Of a DNA stretch of 64,000 bases, positions 25,934 through 35,043 are shown one piece after another. The DNA is taken from positions 1 to 64,000 of the forward strand of contig JBGTNL010000038.1 of assembly GCA_041743085.1 (NCBI GenBank), given 5' to 3'. The position numbers and the translations under genes were made by a program. Numbering within the stretch: the stretch's first letter is position 1; each line of letters opens with the position of its first letter. Source of the DNA: JAFMPW01 sp041743085. Lineage in GTDB: Bacteria; Bacteroidota; Bacteroidia; Flavobacteriales; Flavobacteriaceae. The notes beneath the pieces are model-generated. The model was not told the DNA's origin, did not search any database, and worked only from the letters and a program-made list of their open reading frames with translations.

Positions 25934-27014
25934 GACTCATAAATTTACCGTCTTCATTAATTGACATGATACTTTGTGTAAAGGGGCTCCTGGCCCAAAG
26001 ATGAAATCCGAATGTATTGCTTTCCAGAATTGGGGTGATCTGCTTACCAAAGAAACTTTTTGAAGGTCCGGTCGCCTGATTTTCGGCAGGAGTGTTCTCC
26101 CAAATGAATTGTCTCCCCTTCTCATTTTTTAAATCCCGGTACAACTCATAAAGATACCATTTAATATGTTCGTCCATAGGAATTGTAAAATCCGTTTCAG
26201 TACCGGTCTCGTCCGCCGAAAAATATACATAGCCCCATTTCTCCGGTTCGTGCATATTAATAACCCATTGAGGAGACCATACCCAATTAAATTCCGGCAG
26301 GTACTTTCCGTCAGGATCTTTTTTCCGGACATATTTTGCCTCAATAAGTTCATATTTCCAATTCACCCTTGAAAAACCTATTCTCCAGAATTCATTCTCC
26401 GGAATATTGCTGTGGCTGTTGGCCTCTTTGAGCACCTCCCACGGCATAGCAACCTCAACACTCCAACCGGTATCTTTATCCGAAGGATCGTTAATTGTCC
26501 CGTTAATGTGAACTGCTGTTTTTATACCTCGTATGTCCCAGCTATCCAATACTTTACCCTTGTCCCTGTAAGGTTTGGTTAGAAAGAGGTCCCAGATGGT
26601 GTTCAGGGCATTTATTTCAAATTCCATGTAATTATGGGTATCGCCATCAGGATCTATGAAAATCTCAAAATCGTTATTATAAAAGATTACCGTATCCCGT
26701 TGTTTTAAGGTTGCCCATATATGAGGTTCCTCCAACTGCGCAAAAAAATAGAGATATTCTTCATCCCATAACATTTTCATATTGGTTTTATACAAGGGGG
26801 GTTCAACGCCCTCAATATCTATAAATTCTTCGCTCGAGGCCGCTTGTAACCATGGGCGGTCTTCATCTTTACCGTCGATCACAATGTCTTCCGAAGTCCT
26901 GTGGGCGATGTATTTTCTTGGCACTATTTGCGCAAACATCATAAAACATCCAGCAAACAGGATGAAATAACCAAGAACAAAATTCCTTTTTCTCTTTTGG
27001 GGTATTTTCTTCAA
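25920..27014 (-). CDS. Carbohydrate-binding family 9-like exported protein
   Basis: 364 residues from the start chosen here. The signal is KKIPQKRKRNFVLGYFILFA with GCFMMFAQ, then a CBM9-like beta-sandwich (AHRTSEDIVIDGKDEDRPWL, KMLWDEEYLYFFAQLEEPHI, NDFEIFIDPDGDTHNYMEFE, WSVEVAMPWEVL), characteristic of the carbohydrate-binding family 9-like proteins of Bacteroidota. I chose the TTG at 27014 because it places Lys-rich residues directly before the hydrophobic signal core. The frame is open to an ATG at 27191, but those 59 extra codons look non-coding. It probably binds glycan at the surface or in the periplasm for the SusCD locus, which is an inference from neighbours. Confidence 0.8.
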   Translation of the reverse strand: MKKIPQKRKRNFVLGYFILFAGCFMMFAQIVPRKYIAHRTSEDIVIDGKDEDRPWLQAASSEEFIDIEGVEPPLYKTNMKMLWDEEYLYFFAQLEEPHIWATLKQRDTVIFYNNDFEIFIDPDGDTHNYMEFEINALNTIWDLFLTKPYRDKGKVLDSWDIRGIKTAVHINGTINDPSDKDTGWSVEVAMPWEVLKEANSHSNIPENEFWRIGFSRVNWKYELIEAKYVRKKDPDGKYLPEFNWVWSPQWVINMHEPEKWGYVYFSADETGTETDFTIPMDEHIKWYLYELYRDLKNEKGRQFIWENTPAENQATGPSKSFFGKQITPILESNTFGFHLWARSPFTQSIMSINEDGKFMSHAEN

Positions 27015-27194
27015 TCGGATGAGTTTATTAACTATTAAAATACCTGACAGAAGGCCAAAATTGTTTAATTTACCCAAAATTTGCATGGAAGAAACCATGT
27101 GTTTTTTTTTGAAGTAATGTAACTTCTTAATCGCTTTTGCAAAGGGTTGAATCTGTATCATTTTGGGGAATAATAAATAATTTTTAACCACTAA

Positions 27195-27385
27195 TGTCCG
27201 GTTAAAGACGTAAGACCGCTGCGCTGCAGGACATAAGACGTAAGACTTGATCGTGACCAGCTGAAAATCGTATAGTTGATTTCAGGTGCCAAAGGTACGT
27301 TCATACTTGTTGGCAAGGTATGAAAAGCAAGCCCTTGGATATGGGAACGCCCAATATACTTGCAGTTAAAAAGTTTTACCGGACA
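27195..27385. mobile_element. MITE-like element E, copy 1
   Basis: About 190 bases bounded by TGTCCGGTTAAA on the left and TTTTACCGGACA on the right, an imperfect inverted pair. A second copy is at 51586-51741. Shared interior text includes AAAGGTACGTTCATACTTG, GGGAACGCCCAATATACTTG and GACGTAAGACTTGAT. Compared with copy 2, this one has about 30 extra bases near the left end. No coding capacity. It fills the divergent promoter region before the kinase gene. Confidence 0.75.
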
Positions 27386-27453
27386 ACAATAATTTTTAAC
27401 AAAAACCTGTTAATGGCTTTAGCCCATAGAATTTTCAAAAATCTTCTTAAACA

Positions 27454-28545
27454 ATGTCCATACACCTGAACGATAGTCTGGATGGATACTTAAATGAAAG
27501 TCCGTCTGAAAAATACAATATTACCTATAAACATCACATTATTTTTTGGCTTATCTATTTTATCTTCAATACGCTGAGATGGGGTAGTTATCACGACGAT
27601 TTCTCCTTATCACTTAAAACAAATCTCATAGGGTTTCCCATCCACATGGCCCTTACCTATTTCAACATCTACTATTTAATGCCCAGGTTTGTCTATACCA
27701 AAAAATATTTTGCATACGCCGGACTGATTTTACTTTCGCTTTTTGTAATGCTTTTAGTAAAGTTTAACCTTACTTATTATCTCGTAAGTACGGATGTGAT
27801 GCCCGAAGCAGCGGAAGAAGTAAATTCACTTACCCTTAACTATGTGATCACCACTATGCTGGGCGAACTCTATGTAGTGTCTTTCGTTACTGCAATCAAG
27901 ATCACGGTAGACTGGCTGAAAGAACACAATAAGTTACACGATCTGGAACGAAGACAACTTACCACAGAACTTAAGTTCCTGCGTTCCCAGGTTTCTCCGC
28001 ATTTTTTCTTCAATACCCTAAATAATATCTATTCGCTTACCCTGGAAAAATCGGGCAAAGCACCGGAGGTAGTTCTAAAACTTTCCGAACTGATGCGGTA
28101 CCTGCTGTATGCCACCAGAAAAAGTGAGCAGGACCTGCAAAGCGAGATCGAATGTATTCAGAACTACATTGATCTGGAACGTTTGCGGTTCGACCAGTCC
28201 CTGCAGGTGGAAATCAGAGTTTCGGGAGACCTGAAGAATAAAAAAATAGCGCCGATGCTGCTCGTACCCTTCATTGAAAATTGTTTTAAGCATGGTGCGA
28301 GCAAGAATATAGGGGAGATGCGAATAGTTGTAGACATAAAAGTAGACGACGGTTTTTTACATTTTAAGGTCGCAAACACCATCCCTGTAAATAATTCCAC
28401 CACCAACAGATCAAAAAGAAGCGGAGGAATAGGCCTTTCGAATGTTAAAAAGCGGCTGGAACTGGGATATGACAGAAAAGACTACGATCTTTTGATATTT
28501 GAGGAGGAAAAAATGTTCCGAGTTAATCTTAAACTAAAGGTGTAA
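27454..28545 (+). CDS. LytS-type sensor histidine kinase (His_kinase, HATPase_c)
   Basis: 363 residues. Four membrane segments at about 27-45, 55-78, 87-112 and 128-150 form the sensor; there is no large external domain. The phosphoacceptor is His183 in the motif QVSPHFFFNTLNNIYSL of the PF06580 class, followed by the ATPase part (VPFIENCFKHGASKN and GGIGLSNVKKRLEL). Its stop codon overlaps the start of the LytTR regulator by one base (TAATG), so they form a translationally coupled two-component system. It diverges from the CBM9-like gene; whether it controls the SusCD locus is not shown by the sequence. Confidence 0.92.
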   Translation: MSIHLNDSLDGYLNESPSEKYNITYKHHIIFWLIYFIFNTLRWGSYHDDFSLSLKTNLIGFPIHMALTYFNIYYLMPRFVYTKKYFAYAGLILLSLFVMLLVKFNLTYYLVSTDVMPEAAEEVNSLTLNYVITTMLGELYVVSFVTAIKITVDWLKEHNKLHDLERRQLTTELKFLRSQVSPHFFFNTLNNIYSLTLEKSGKAPEVVLKLSELMRYLLYATRKSEQDLQSEIECIQNYIDLERLRFDQSLQVEIRVSGDLKNKKIAPMLLVPFIENCFKHGASKNIGEMRIVVDIKVDDGFLHFKVANTIPVNNSTTNRSKRSGGIGLSNVKKRLELGYDRKDYDLLIFEEEKMFRVNLKLKV

Positions 28546-29261
28546 TGAACTTAAAAGTAATTATTGTAGATGACGAACCCCTGGCGGTAAATGTCATTAA
28601 AAATTATACCAGGCAGGTAAAAGAGTTAACATTGACAGCTACCTTTACCAATGCCGTTGAAGCCTCTTCATATCTACAGAACAACACTACGGACATCCTA
28701 TTTTTAGATATTAATATGCCTGTTTTGGACGGTTTTGATTTTTTAAAAAGTCTTCAGGTTATGCCCATGGTGGTAATCACCACGGCCCATGAGGAATATG
28801 CACTTAAAGGCTATGAATTGCAGGCCATAGATTATTTGGTAAAACCTATCCCTTTTCCGCGCTTTTTAAAAGCAGTTCAAAGAATAATACGCTTAAAACA
28901 GGAGTCCGGCAGACCTGAATCGGCAGAAACTACGGAACATCCCAGTATTTTCGTTAAAATAGACAATAAAAAACATCAAAAAATTTATTTGGATGATATC
29001 GTGGTCGTGGAAAGCTTAAAGGACTACATCCGTATAAACACCACTTCATGTAAATTCATTATCCATAAAACATTAACCAGTTTTACGGAAGAATTACCCC
29101 CCGATAAATTTTTAAGGATCCATCGCTCCTTTACAGTTGCCCTGGATAAAGTAGATGCCATAGAGGGAAATAGCCTGGAGATAAAAGGTATGAGATACAC
29201 CATTGGACGAAGTTATCTCAACGAGGTTAAAGCCCGTATTCTTAATAATTCCATTACCTGA
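28545..29261 (+). CDS. LytTR-family response regulator
   Basis: 238 residues. Receiver domain at 1-120 with the acidic pair Asp9/Asp10, phosphoacceptor Asp55 (FLDINMPVLDGF) and the conserved Lys in YLVKPIPFPRF. A LytTR DNA-binding domain occupies about 135-235 (HQKIYLDDIVVVESLKDYIR, then FLRIHRSFTVALDKVDAIEG). It is the partner of the upstream kinase. LytTR regulators bind paired short direct repeats; I found no convincing pair in the neighbouring promoters. Confidence 0.92.
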   Translation: MNLKVIIVDDEPLAVNVIKNYTRQVKELTLTATFTNAVEASSYLQNNTTDILFLDINMPVLDGFDFLKSLQVMPMVVITTAHEEYALKGYELQAIDYLVKPIPFPRFLKAVQRIIRLKQESGRPESAETTEHPSIFVKIDNKKHQKIYLDDIVVVESLKDYIRINTTSCKFIIHKTLTSFTEELPPDKFLRIHRSFTVALDKVDAIEGNSLEIKGMRYTIGRSYLNEVKARILNNSIT

Positions 29262-29302
29262 AAGCGGGGCAAATTCAGTTATATTTACAAAAATTTAATT
29301 TC

Positions 29303-29863
29303 ATGGAAATAGTACTCCAACCCTGGCCCTGGTATGTATCCGGGCCGTTGATTGCCCTCGTAATGCTTCTTTTGGTGTATTTTGGGAAGACCTTTGGGAT
29401 GTCTTCGAATTTAAGAACCCTGTGCACTATGGGTGGCGCAGGAAAGTATGCGGATTTTTTTAGATTCGATTGGAAAGCCCAACGATGGAATCTTACCGTT
29501 GTTCTGGGAGCGGTCCTAGGTGGTTATATCGCGGTTACCTACCTGTCTGATGGCTCTGTAATAGCGCTCAACCCCCAAACGGTTTTGGATCTTGAAGCGC
29601 TCGGATTTTCAAATTCCGGAGTTCAGTTGCTACCCCCCGAAATTTATGGCTGGGGGCATGTGCTTTCTCTTAAAGGGCTGGCAATACTGATCGGGGCAGG
29701 TTTTCTGGTAGGTTTCGGAACGCGCTATGCCGGAGGATGTACATCGGGCCATGCTATAACGGGGTTAAGCCATCTGCAATTTCCTTCCCTTATTGCCGTT
29801 GCAGGATTTTTTATAGGGGGATTGCTAATGACGCATTTGCTTATTCCGTTAATTTTCGGATGA
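29303..29863 (+). CDS. YeeE/YedE-family sulfur transporter, large half
   Basis: 186 residues with about five membrane segments. The motif GFGTRYAGGCTSGHAITGLS contains the conserved Cys of YeeE/YedE proteins, which by family knowledge passes thiosulfate or another sulfur species by transient contact with cysteines. It is 41 bases downstream of the LytTR gene and followed after 107 bases by the small half. In Bacteroidota such split pairs often accompany rhodanese or sulfur dioxygenase genes, which are absent here. Confidence 0.85.
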   Translation: MEIVLQPWPWYVSGPLIALVMLLLVYFGKTFGMSSNLRTLCTMGGAGKYADFFRFDWKAQRWNLTVVLGAVLGGYIAVTYLSDGSVIALNPQTVLDLEALGFSNSGVQLLPPEIYGWGHVLSLKGLAILIGAGFLVGFGTRYAGGCTSGHAITGLSHLQFPSLIAVAGFFIGGLLMTHLLIPLIFG

Positions 29864-29970
29864 GAAACGAGCGGTAACCGCAGGCAAGGTGCAGGAGGCA
29901 GTAAACAATAAGCAGTTGGCAGTTCCTAAAACGCTAAAACAAAACAACAAACCCCAACGATAAACTATTT

Positions 29971-30384
29971 ATGAAATTCCTTAAATTTTTACTCGTCGGC
30001 ATATTTTTCGGGATCGTCCTTGTAAAATCCGAAGCTGTTTCCTGGTATCGCATCTACGAAATGTTCAGGTTCCAGTCCTTTCATATGTATGGTATTATCG
30101 GTTCTGCCGTTCTGCTGGGGGCACTATTTATTCGGGTGTTCAAAAAATTGGGGATAAAGAACTTAGAAGGAAAGGAGATTCATTTGGTTCCAAAAGATAA
30201 GAGCTTTAGCCGTTATATGATCGGGGGCACTATTTTCGGATTAGGATGGGCACTGGCCGGGGCATGTCCCGGGCCCATGTATGTGCTATTAGGAACAGGG
30301 GTATTAAGCATGGTGCCGGTGATCGCAGCGGCTTTGGCAGGAACCTTTGTTTACGGCTTGCTCAGGGACAGGCTGCCTCACTGA
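29971..30384 (+). CDS. YeeE/YedE-family protein, small half (DUF6691-type)
   Basis: 137 residues with four membrane segments. The Cys-containing signature is GLGWALAGACPGPMYVLLGT, equivalent to the second half of a full YeeE. It should pair with the product of the preceding gene to make one transporter of the inner membrane. Its stop is convergent with clpS, 88 bases away. Confidence 0.85.
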   Translation: MKFLKFLLVGIFFGIVLVKSEAVSWYRIYEMFRFQSFHMYGIIGSAVLLGALFIRVFKKLGIKNLEGKEIHLVPKDKSFSRYMIGGTIFGLGWALAGACPGPMYVLLGTGVLSMVPVIAAALAGTFVYGLLRDRLPH

Positions 30385-30472
30385 TTTTTACAGCGTCCAA
30401 GCCAGTGAATTAAAACATCCGGGAACAGACCGGAAACCGGATAAGCATACTTTAAAAAAGACAGGTTCTTTT

Positions 30473-30748
30473 CTAAACAATTTCTGCGCTTAAACCAGCC
30501 AGTAACAGTCGGCTGCACCGGGGTTCCAGATCGGTGTATTCTCCAGTTTTTACGGTGCATTTACCATTGTGATGCACTATAAGGGAACATTGCTCAGCCT
30601 GCTCCGGCGTATGCTCGCAAACATCCATTAAAGTTTCGATCACATGCTCAAAAGTGTTTACCTCATCATTAAACAGTACAATTTCGTTCTGCTTTACTGT
30701 TTCTTCTTCCAAGAGGAGTTCTTCTAAAAGCTTTTCCTTCGTGCTCAT
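30473..30748 (-). CDS. clpS: ATP-dependent Clp protease adaptor ClpS
   Basis: 91 residues. Core motif IVLFNDEVNTFEHVIETLMD with the Asn-Asp pair that contacts the N-degron, then AEQCSLIVHHNGKCTVKTGE. It delivers N-end-rule substrates to ClpAP-type proteases. It lies on the minus strand behind prmA, a common arrangement in Flavobacteriia. Confidence 0.92.
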   Translation of the reverse strand: MSTKEKLLEELLLEEETVKQNEIVLFNDEVNTFEHVIETLMDVCEHTPEQAEQCSLIVHHNGKCTVKTGEYTDLEPRCSRLLLAGLSAEIV

Positions 30749-30943
30749 AGATCTCGATTTTTTACTAATATACTAATTTTTTAATCTTCCTTTCTTTTGT
30801 GGTATCAACATAAAAAACCCATAAACCTGAAAGGACGTCAGAAGTTGTCGGGAAGTGAACCCACCAATTTTTAAGATTTAGCTTACAATGTTCTCTTAAA
30901 TTACTAAATTCCTTCGGCTCTTGTAGGAAAATAAATATGTTTT

Positions 30944-31786
30944 TTATGAAATTCGATAAACTGCAGCCACCCAATTATTTTTTTCCGATTTTTCAAGCAG
31001 GCTTAGTCGAGCACCGTTGCATTCGGCTGAAATTAAGGGAAGGTCCTCCGTGTAGAAACCACTTAAAAAAAGTGACCCTTCGGGATTCAAGTGTTTGGCA
31101 TAAGCGGGAATGTCTTTTAGCAAAATATTTCTATTGATGTTAGCAAGGATGCAATCGTATTTTTCATCCTTTAACAGGGCAATATCCCCTTCACGGACCT
31201 CTATGTTCGGTTGGTGGTTGCGCCGTGCATTCTCCAAGGCATTCAAGTAACTCCAGCGATCATTATCAATGGCTGCTATCCGGGAAGCCCCTTTCATGGA
31301 CGCGAGGATTGCCAAAACCGCAGTTCCACAGCCCATATCCAGGACCGACTTCCCTTCTAAATCAACATCCAATAGGTGCTGCAGCATCATATGGGTAGTC
31401 TCATGATGCCCTGTACCAAAACTCATTTTCGGTTCTATAACAATATCAAAAAGTACACCGGGAGCGGGCGTATGAAATGGAGCTCTAACCCTGCACCTCC
31501 TATCAATTTTTATGGGTTCAAAGTTCTGTTCCCATAAGGCATTCCAGTTTTGCCGCTCAATTTCAATAACCTCAAAAACAATGTTAAATTCAGGACTGGT
31601 AATCACCCGGACGTTATCCAGGATACCTTCTCTCCACTCCTTTTTTTTGATGTATGCCCTAAGACCTTCGTTCGTTTCGGCAAAACTATCGAATTTAAGT
31701 TCTCCCAGCTCTGCAATGAGGATATCCGTGGTTGGTTGCAGCGGATCAACTTTAAAATAGTATTCTATGAAAGTGGTATCGGACAT
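30944..31786 (-). CDS. prmA: Ribosomal protein L11 methyltransferase
   Basis: 280 residues. It shows the PrmA substrate and SAM motifs FGTGHHETTHMMLQHL and SVLDMGCGTAVLAILASMKG, followed by the acidic motif AIDNDRWSYLNALENA and DCILANINRNIL. It trimethylates L11 in the cytoplasm. In the run tpiA-prmA-clpS it is separated by 145 and 195 bases, so internal promoters are possible. Confidence 0.95.
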   Translation of the reverse strand: MSDTTFIEYYFKVDPLQPTTDILIAELGELKFDSFAETNEGLRAYIKKKEWREGILDNVRVITSPEFNIVFEVIEIERQNWNALWEQNFEPIKIDRRCRVRAPFHTPAPGVLFDIVIEPKMSFGTGHHETTHMMLQHLLDVDLEGKSVLDMGCGTAVLAILASMKGASRIAAIDNDRWSYLNALENARRNHQPNIEVREGDIALLKDEKYDCILANINRNILLKDIPAYAKHLNPEGSLFLSGFYTEDLPLISAECNGARLSLLEKSEKNNWVAAVYRIS

Positions 31787-31931
31787 TAGAGTTGTTTCTT
31801 AAGACCTGATTTTAAGTTATTCTAACGGCTTGTGTCTTCCACTCCTCCGTCTCCTACTAAAAGGATCCACCTCCCCTTTTCTGAGGTGGGGAGCTTTGAT
31901 TTATTTCGTTATCCGAGTTTGTAGCAGGTTT

Positions 31932-32681
31932 TTAAATAGCGTTGACAATCGCTATAAAATCATCTGCTACAAGAGAGGCCCCTCCTATTAATCCCCCATC
32001 CACATCCGGTTTGGAAAAGATCTCTTCCGCATTGTTTGGCTTAACGCTTCCGCCATAAAGAATGGAGACGTTTTCAGCGACACTGTGATCAAAAGCGTCC
32101 GCAATAGTCTTACGTATAAAGGCGTGCATTTCCTGTGCCTGTTCCGGCGAGGCGGTTTCCCCGGTTCCAATGGCCCAGACCGGTTCGTATGCAAGTACGA
32201 TAGAATCCCAGGCCTGCGCCGGGAGATCGAAAAGAACATTCTTCAACTGGCTTTCCACCACCCTGAAGTGGTTGCCAGCTTTCCGCTCCTCCAATTCTTC
32301 GCCAAAACAAAAGATGATTCGCATATTTTGTTCCAACGCTGCTTTTACTTTTTTGGAGAGCAAGTCATCAGACTCGCCAAAATAGGCCCTTCTTTCCGAA
32401 TGCCCAATAAGAACCGTCCTCACTTGAATATTCAAAAGCATATCTGCTGAAATTTCTCCGGTATAGGCGCCGTTTTTTGCAAAATGCATGTTTTGTGCTA
32501 TCACCTGGATTGCCGAAGCCTCCAAAACGCGTACCGCAGAACTTAAATTTACAAAAGTTGGTGCCACCATGATCTCCGCAGTGGTATCGGGTAATTTGGC
32601 GGAAAGTTCCGCCAGTAAGGATTCTGTTTCGTCCAGATTCTTATTCATTTTCCAGTTTCCAGCTACTATTTTACTTCTCAT
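31932..32681 (-). CDS. tpiA: Triosephosphate isomerase
   Basis: 249 residues, the standard length. Catalytic residues are present: Lys11 (GNWKMNK), His94 (LIGHSERR) and Glu166 (AYEPVWAIGTG), with the phosphate loop YGGSVKPNN and GGLIGGASL. It interconverts dihydroxyacetone phosphate and glyceraldehyde 3-phosphate in glycolysis. An inverted repeat around 31868-31893 after the stop (CCACCTCC/GAGGTGG) may act as a terminator. Confidence 0.97.
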   Translation of the reverse strand: MRSKIVAGNWKMNKNLDETESLLAELSAKLPDTTAEIMVAPTFVNLSSAVRVLEASAIQVIAQNMHFAKNGAYTGEISADMLLNIQVRTVLIGHSERRAYFGESDDLLSKKVKAALEQNMRIIFCFGEELEERKAGNHFRVVESQLKNVLFDLPAQAWDSIVLAYEPVWAIGTGETASPEQAQEMHAFIRKTIADAFDHSVAENVSILYGGSVKPNNAEEIFSKPDVDGGLIGGASLVADDFIAIVNAI

Positions 32682-32947
32682 GTGACTATGTTTAATGTTG
32701 AATATTAGGAGTTCTTATGTTTGGGGCCTCGTAAATATATTCGTCTTACTTAACTTCTGTACTTCCATGTTATATCTGTGCAGGTATCATCTGATGCCTA
32801 TTATACTTATATTCAACGCAGCGAGCCCCATATCTTTCTCAAATTGATTCATCAGGTATCAAATTCTGTCCAAAGCCTTGCACAACTGTGAGCTGAGTTC
32901 TGCAGAGGAGTCCCCTATTTCCAAAACCTTCCCTAATCTTCACTATA

Positions 32948-33050
32948 AATAAAAAATTTCGTGAAAGTTTACCCGCCTCTGGCGGGCGACTATCCCTGCC
33001 TGCGGCAGGCAGGCTCAAGGCAGAGCCATAGGGGAATTACTTAGATTGAA
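32948..33050 (+). repeat. Repeat B, copy 3
   Basis: AATAAAAAATTTCGTGAAAG, CCCGCCTCTGGCGGGCGAC, CCTGCGGCAGGCAGG, then CCATAGGGGAATTACTTAG. It sits in the 608-base gap between the DoxX-like gene and tpiA. The remaining gap sequence (32682-32947 and 33051-33289) shows no ORF or other structure I can support. Confidence 0.9.
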
Positions 33051-33289
33051 TCCAAACTATCTTCTCTCCGATTTCTAATGCCATAATTTGATCCAGGAAG
33101 AACATATTTTAAAAGTCGCTGAACATCCTGACAAATTTCCCTTCCCGATTTCCAGACTCCCAGCTACCCAAATCTATTCATTAAGGCCGTTTCCGTTGCC
33201 GAGTCTTTATTTTTGCTTTTTTATCGCTATCCCTGAAATTTATTATATGTAAAATTCCATATCCCACCTCACTAGCCCGAGCAGAGGAA

Positions 33290-34387
33290 CTAATCAAAAC
33301 TTAATTCATCAAGATCATTGTAATGTATTTTCTGAAGTATCGTCCCCTCCTTCAAAAGCAATACCCCCGGATTGGATCGCACAATGGTTTTTAATGCGGT
33401 TTCATCCGAAAAGCAAAAATTAAAATTCAAGTTGAAATTAGCAACCAGCTGTTTGGCGTAATCAGCATCGGAAGCGGACAGCCCTATCACCTTATAGTGC
33501 TTATTCAGGGCCTCATCGGTCTTTTCCTTTATTCCCGGAAAAGCTTCCGTATTTGTTTTTCTAAGGTCATAGGCGATCACCATGATCAGCTTGGGCTCCT
33601 GAAGCAGGGAAGCTGTGAGATCCTCCCCGTTCTGTTCAATGGTAAAATCATGGATCGGAGGTTCATAACCTTTTTGTATTTCCGTTGTTTCCACGTCTAT
33701 AAATTCCCCATCCACCCCGGGATAATCTCCATTGGTCACAATGACTTTATCTTCGCCATTTACTTTAAATCTCCAGGCATACTCAAAAATAGGTTTTGGC
33801 GCGTTATCCGGCACGGACATCCCTTCTGCAATATTCGCTCCAATTTTATACGGCCTGAAATCCACTACGGGAAGATGATTAAGTACGTAATTCGCATAGA
33901 ACATACTGGCCAATAACGCCAACACAACCAGTACCCTCCTGGTATTCGCGCTGAAAAGAGGGTGAACGTAGCGCCTTCCTATGAACAAGAGCAGAATCAG
34001 AACAAGCAGCACCATATCTTTGGTAAAGGATTCCCAAGGGGTTAACTTAATGGCGTCGCCAAAACACCCGCAATCCGTTACCTTGTAGTAATAGGCTGAG
34101 TAGAAGGTAAGGAATGTAAAAAAGACGATCATTCCCATAAGGCTCCAGAGGGTAAACTTTCTTTGAAAACCGAGTAGCAATACTACCCCCAACACCACTT
34201 CAAGAATTACCACAAAAATGGAAATCGCCAGGGCATACGGAACAAGGAAGGGAAGATCCAAAACAGCCGGACTAAAGTATTCTTCCAACTTAAAGGAAAA
34301 TCCAACCGGGTCGTTGAGTTTAATGAGCCCGCTGATGATGAAAAGGACTCCTACAATGACTCTGCTAAATGCAACTATGTACTTCAT
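33290..34387 (-). CDS. DoxX/MauE-like membrane protein with thioredoxin-like tail (BT_3928 family)
   Basis: 365 residues. The N-terminal half has four to five membrane segments (IVAFSRVIVGVLFIISGLIK, then segments near 45-70, 75-95, 115-140 and 150-165), as in DoxX/MauE. It contains a Cys pair in KVTDCGCFGDAIKLT, a motif that in MauE-like proteins is linked to redox work. The C-terminal part (VIAYDLRKTNTEAFPGIKEK and later VRSNPGVLLL) looks like a thioredoxin fold without CxxC. The gene starts 3 bases after the DUF1599 gene stop. Confidence 0.8.
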   Translation of the reverse strand: MKYIVAFSRVIVGVLFIISGLIKLNDPVGFSFKLEEYFSPAVLDLPFLVPYALAISIFVVILEVVLGVVLLLGFQRKFTLWSLMGMIVFFTFLTFYSAYYYKVTDCGCFGDAIKLTPWESFTKDMVLLVLILLLFIGRRYVHPLFSANTRRVLVVLALLASMFYANYVLNHLPVVDFRPYKIGANIAEGMSVPDNAPKPIFEYAWRFKVNGEDKVIVTNGDYPGVDGEFIDVETTEIQKGYEPPIHDFTIEQNGEDLTASLLQEPKLIMVIAYDLRKTNTEAFPGIKEKTDEALNKHYKVIGLSASDADYAKQLVANFNLNFNFCFSDETALKTIVRSNPGVLLLKEGTILQKIHYNDLDELSFD

Positions 34388-34390
34388 ACT

Positions 34391-34930
34391 TTATTCAAGT
34401 TCAAGATGAATTAACGCAAATACAGCATAATTAATGATATCCTGGTAATTGGCATCTACTCCTTCACTTACCAGGGTTTTGCCGCTATTGTCCTCAATTT
34501 GTTTTACCCGCAGCAACTTTTGAATGATCAGATCTGTCAGTGAACTTACCCGCATATCGCGCCAGGCTTCCCCATAATCATGGTTCTTATCCTCCATCAG
34601 GGCTTTGGTTATGGCAACCTGCTTATCATAAGATTTCCCGGCCTCTTCCGGGTTAAGGTCCGGCTCATTCACCACGCCGTTTTCGAGTTGTATGAGTGCG
34701 ATCGTGGCATAGTTGATTATTCCCATAAACTCGGATTTCTCACCTTCCTCTATTTTCTGAACCTCATTTTCCTGCAAACCCCGAATCCGCTGCGCTTTAA
34801 TATAGATCTGATCTGTTAGCGAGGGAAGTCTTAAAATTCGCCAGGCACTGCCATAATCCTTCATTTTTTTAAAAAAAAGTTCCCGGCATTTGGCGATGAC
34901 CGAATCGTATTGTTCTGAAGTTTGCTGCAT
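34391..34930 (-). CDS. DUF1599 domain protein, two tandem copies of the domain
   Basis: 179 residues containing an internal duplication: YDSVIAKCRELFFKKMKDYG with AWRILRLPSLTDQIYIKA, and again YDKQVAITKALMEDKNHDYG with AWRDMRVSSLTDLIIQKL. DUF1599 has been linked to nucleotide-modification associated domains by comparative genomics; the cellular role in Flavobacteriia is not known. It is first in an operon with the DoxX-like gene and diverges from folP, an arrangement common in this group. Confidence 0.85.
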   Translation of the reverse strand: MQQTSEQYDSVIAKCRELFFKKMKDYGSAWRILRLPSLTDQIYIKAQRIRGLQENEVQKIEEGEKSEFMGIINYATIALIQLENGVVNEPDLNPEEAGKSYDKQVAITKALMEDKNHDYGEAWRDMRVSSLTDLIIQKLLRVKQIEDNSGKTLVSEGVDANYQDIINYAVFALIHLELE

Positions 34931-35043
34931 GTAATTCCTTGTAAAATGCGTAAATTTCGCTTAAAATTATTTAACCGTCAAGAATTGCGGTTCAAACTTA
35001 AGGCATACATTCAAAACCGACCAAATAGCGTTTACAAATCAAA

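Noticed and set aside
30765..30974. A 69-codon minus-strand ORF between prmA and clpS
   Set aside because: It begins inside prmA in another frame and shows no family or signal; the interval is more likely a spacer.
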